Positions 63,138 to 64,000 of a stretch of 64,000 bases of DNA are shown here, piece by piece (positions within the stretch are counted from its first letter, which is position 1; every line of letters begins with the position of its first letter). The notes below the pieces were generated by a model. It was not told the DNA's origin, did no database searches, and worked only from the letters and a program-made list of their open reading frames with translations. Position numbers and translations under genes: made by a program. The DNA is from Nannochloropsis oceanica (taxonomy: Eukaryota > Sar > Eustigmatophyceae > Eustigmatales > Monodopsidaceae): NCBI GenBank assembly GCA_004519485.1, contig CP038128.1, positions 1,195,001 to 1,259,000 on the forward strand, read 5' to 3'.

Positions 63138-64000
63138 ATGTCTTCGATCTCGACGGCCGCCACTCCTAAATCAACAGCGCTGCTGCACGACGTCATCGAT
63201 ATGGACGATACAACCAGTAGTAATAGTAGTAGCAGCAGCAGCAATAGTGGCAGTAATGTCGTTATTCGACTGGAGGGGGATGCTTGTTCTCGTGCCGATC
63301 AGAACGACGACGATAGCAACAGCAGTAGCGGGATCCCCAGGCGCTATGAAGGCCGGGCACGGAAAGCGACAAAGAGATGGGAACCTGAACCTGCCATCTA
63401 CGCTGCCTTTGCCGCACAACGAAGAGCCGCCAAGAAGCTAAGCCTGATCCAACTCCGGAAAGAAAATAAAGAGGCAATTTTCCGCAAAAAGCAAGAGGCA
63501 AGAAAAAACAAGCCTCCAGGAGCAACACGGTTACCCTCCTCCCTCCCGCCTGAGCCCGTCGGACCCTTCCTCCTCCCCCTGCCCCCTCCGGACATGCCAT
63601 TAGCAGATTTTTCTCTCCCCGCTGACCTTATCCATGAAGTCCAATCGGAGCCTCCACCCAAATATCGTCTGCTACGCCAAAATAACTACTCGGATCCCTC
63701 TCTCCGCCCCCGCGACGACGACGCCCCCCTCTGCTCTTGCCGGGCCGAGACCGGCGGCTGTGATCATAATTGTATGAACCGTCAACTGTTTATGGAGTGT
63801 CCGGTCGGGCGTTGTCCTACTTTGAAGGAGGGAGAGAGGTTCTGTGCGAACATGGTGATCCAAGAGAGAAAGTTTGCCGCGACTGAGGTCTTTTTAACAC
63901 GGGAGCGAGGGTGGGCCTTACGGACCAAGGGGAGGGTAGGGAGGGGGGAGATGCTGATTGAGTATATGGGAGAAGTGGTGTCGATGGAGGAGGCCCAGAG
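63138..64000 (+). CDS. AWS-SET histone methyltransferase (NSD/ASH1/SETD2 type), 3' truncated by window edge
   Basis: Open from ATG 63138 to the window edge (287 complete codons); it is partial at the 3' end. SET enzymes methylate histone lysines with S-adenosylmethionine. After a Ser/Asp-rich leader and a basic/coiled region (about 85-140, with YEGRARKATKRWEPEPAIYA) comes an AWS zinc domain from Cys199: CSCRAETGGCDHNCMNRQL, then MECPVGRC. The start of the SET domain follows (RGWALRTKGRVGRGEMLIEY, then MGEVVSMEEAQ). AWS directly followed by SET defines the NSD/ASH1/SETD2 group, which mostly targets histone H3 Lys36. The catalytic NHxC and Tyr motifs are outside the window, so activity cannot be judged. 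A TGA lies in frame just upstream, so this ATG or an upstream spliced exon (62651-62708) is the start. Confidence 0.9.
   Translation, partial: MSSISTAATPKSTALLHDVIDMDDTTSSNSSSSSSNSGSNVVIRLEGDACSRADQNDDDSNSSSGIPRRYEGRARKATKRWEPEPAIYAAFAAQRRAAKKLSLIQLRKENKEAIFRKKQEARKNKPPGATRLPSSLPPEPVGPFLLPLPPPDMPLADFSLPADLIHEVQSEPPPKYRLLRQNNYSDPSLRPRDDDAPLCSCRAETGGCDHNCMNRQLFMECPVGRCPTLKEGERFCANMVIQERKFAATEVFLTRERGWALRTKGRVGRGEMLIEYMGEVVSMEEAQ

Overview
The window is nuclear DNA from a compact eukaryotic genome. It holds 20 protein-coding genes that I can support, two of which run off the ends of the window. Most genes have no intron or one to five short GT-AG introns (about 90 to 320 nt), and genes lie on both strands with short spacers. 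Two proteins (the YCII protein at 10094 and the riboflavin enzyme at 47282) begin with a signal peptide ending in Ala followed at once by Phe. This is the bipartite plastid-targeting pattern of algae with secondary red plastids. Together with the moderately high GC and the very heavy (CCCT)n and trinucleotide microsatellites, it suggests a photosynthetic stramenopile, most likely a eustigmatophyte of the Nannochloropsis/Microchloropsis type. The species is inference.

Layout. 0-10 kb: the 3' part of a TEY-type MAP kinase whose introns are nearly pure CCCT repeat, an RS-domain protein, the kinetochore protein Nuf2, and a secreted protein with a permuted papain-like layout whose frame shifts at a 13-C homopolymer. 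10-23 kb: a plastid YCII-domain protein, an ADCK2-like ABC1 kinase, a TMEM267-like membrane protein, a beta-carbonic anhydrase, a PHYHD1-type dioxygenase, and an RS-tailed cyclin sharing a 296-bp divergent spacer with it. 23-31 kb: an unknown Q/S-rich protein, an atypical E2F with two DNA-binding domains, and a MIC26/27-like membrane protein. 31-40 kb: one 2813-codon uninterrupted frame encoding an HSA / Snf2-like / SANT protein (EP400/EAF1 type) with giant poly-Q tracts and a Snf2 core that has lost its key catalytic motifs. 41-51 kb: an Abitram-like protein, RNA polymerase II subunit RPB2, a GTP cyclohydrolase II fused to a degenerate DHBP-synthase-like domain in reversed order, and a small NDUFA4/B12D-like protein. 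51-64 kb: importin-5, UDP-sugar pyrophosphorylase, a beta-lactamase-fold protein, thiamin pyrophosphokinase, and the 5' part of an AWS-SET histone methyltransferase.

The genes are mainly housekeeping and show no operon or island logic. Two themes recur. Chromatin, transcription and cell-cycle factors are numerous (E2F, cyclin, EP400-like, RPB2, SET, Nuf2). Microsatellites (CCCT, CAA/AAC, CAG/AGC, AAG) have also expanded into introns and coding exons. They encode poly-Q, poly-N, poly-S, poly-K and Gly-Arg-Glu-Gly tracts, in one case (the RibB-like domain) exactly where a catalytic loop should be. The strongest candidates for something undescribed are the EP400-like pseudo-ATPase and the reversed RibA-RibB fusion. 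I saw no convincing transposon, viral relic, tRNA, rRNA or CRISPR array.
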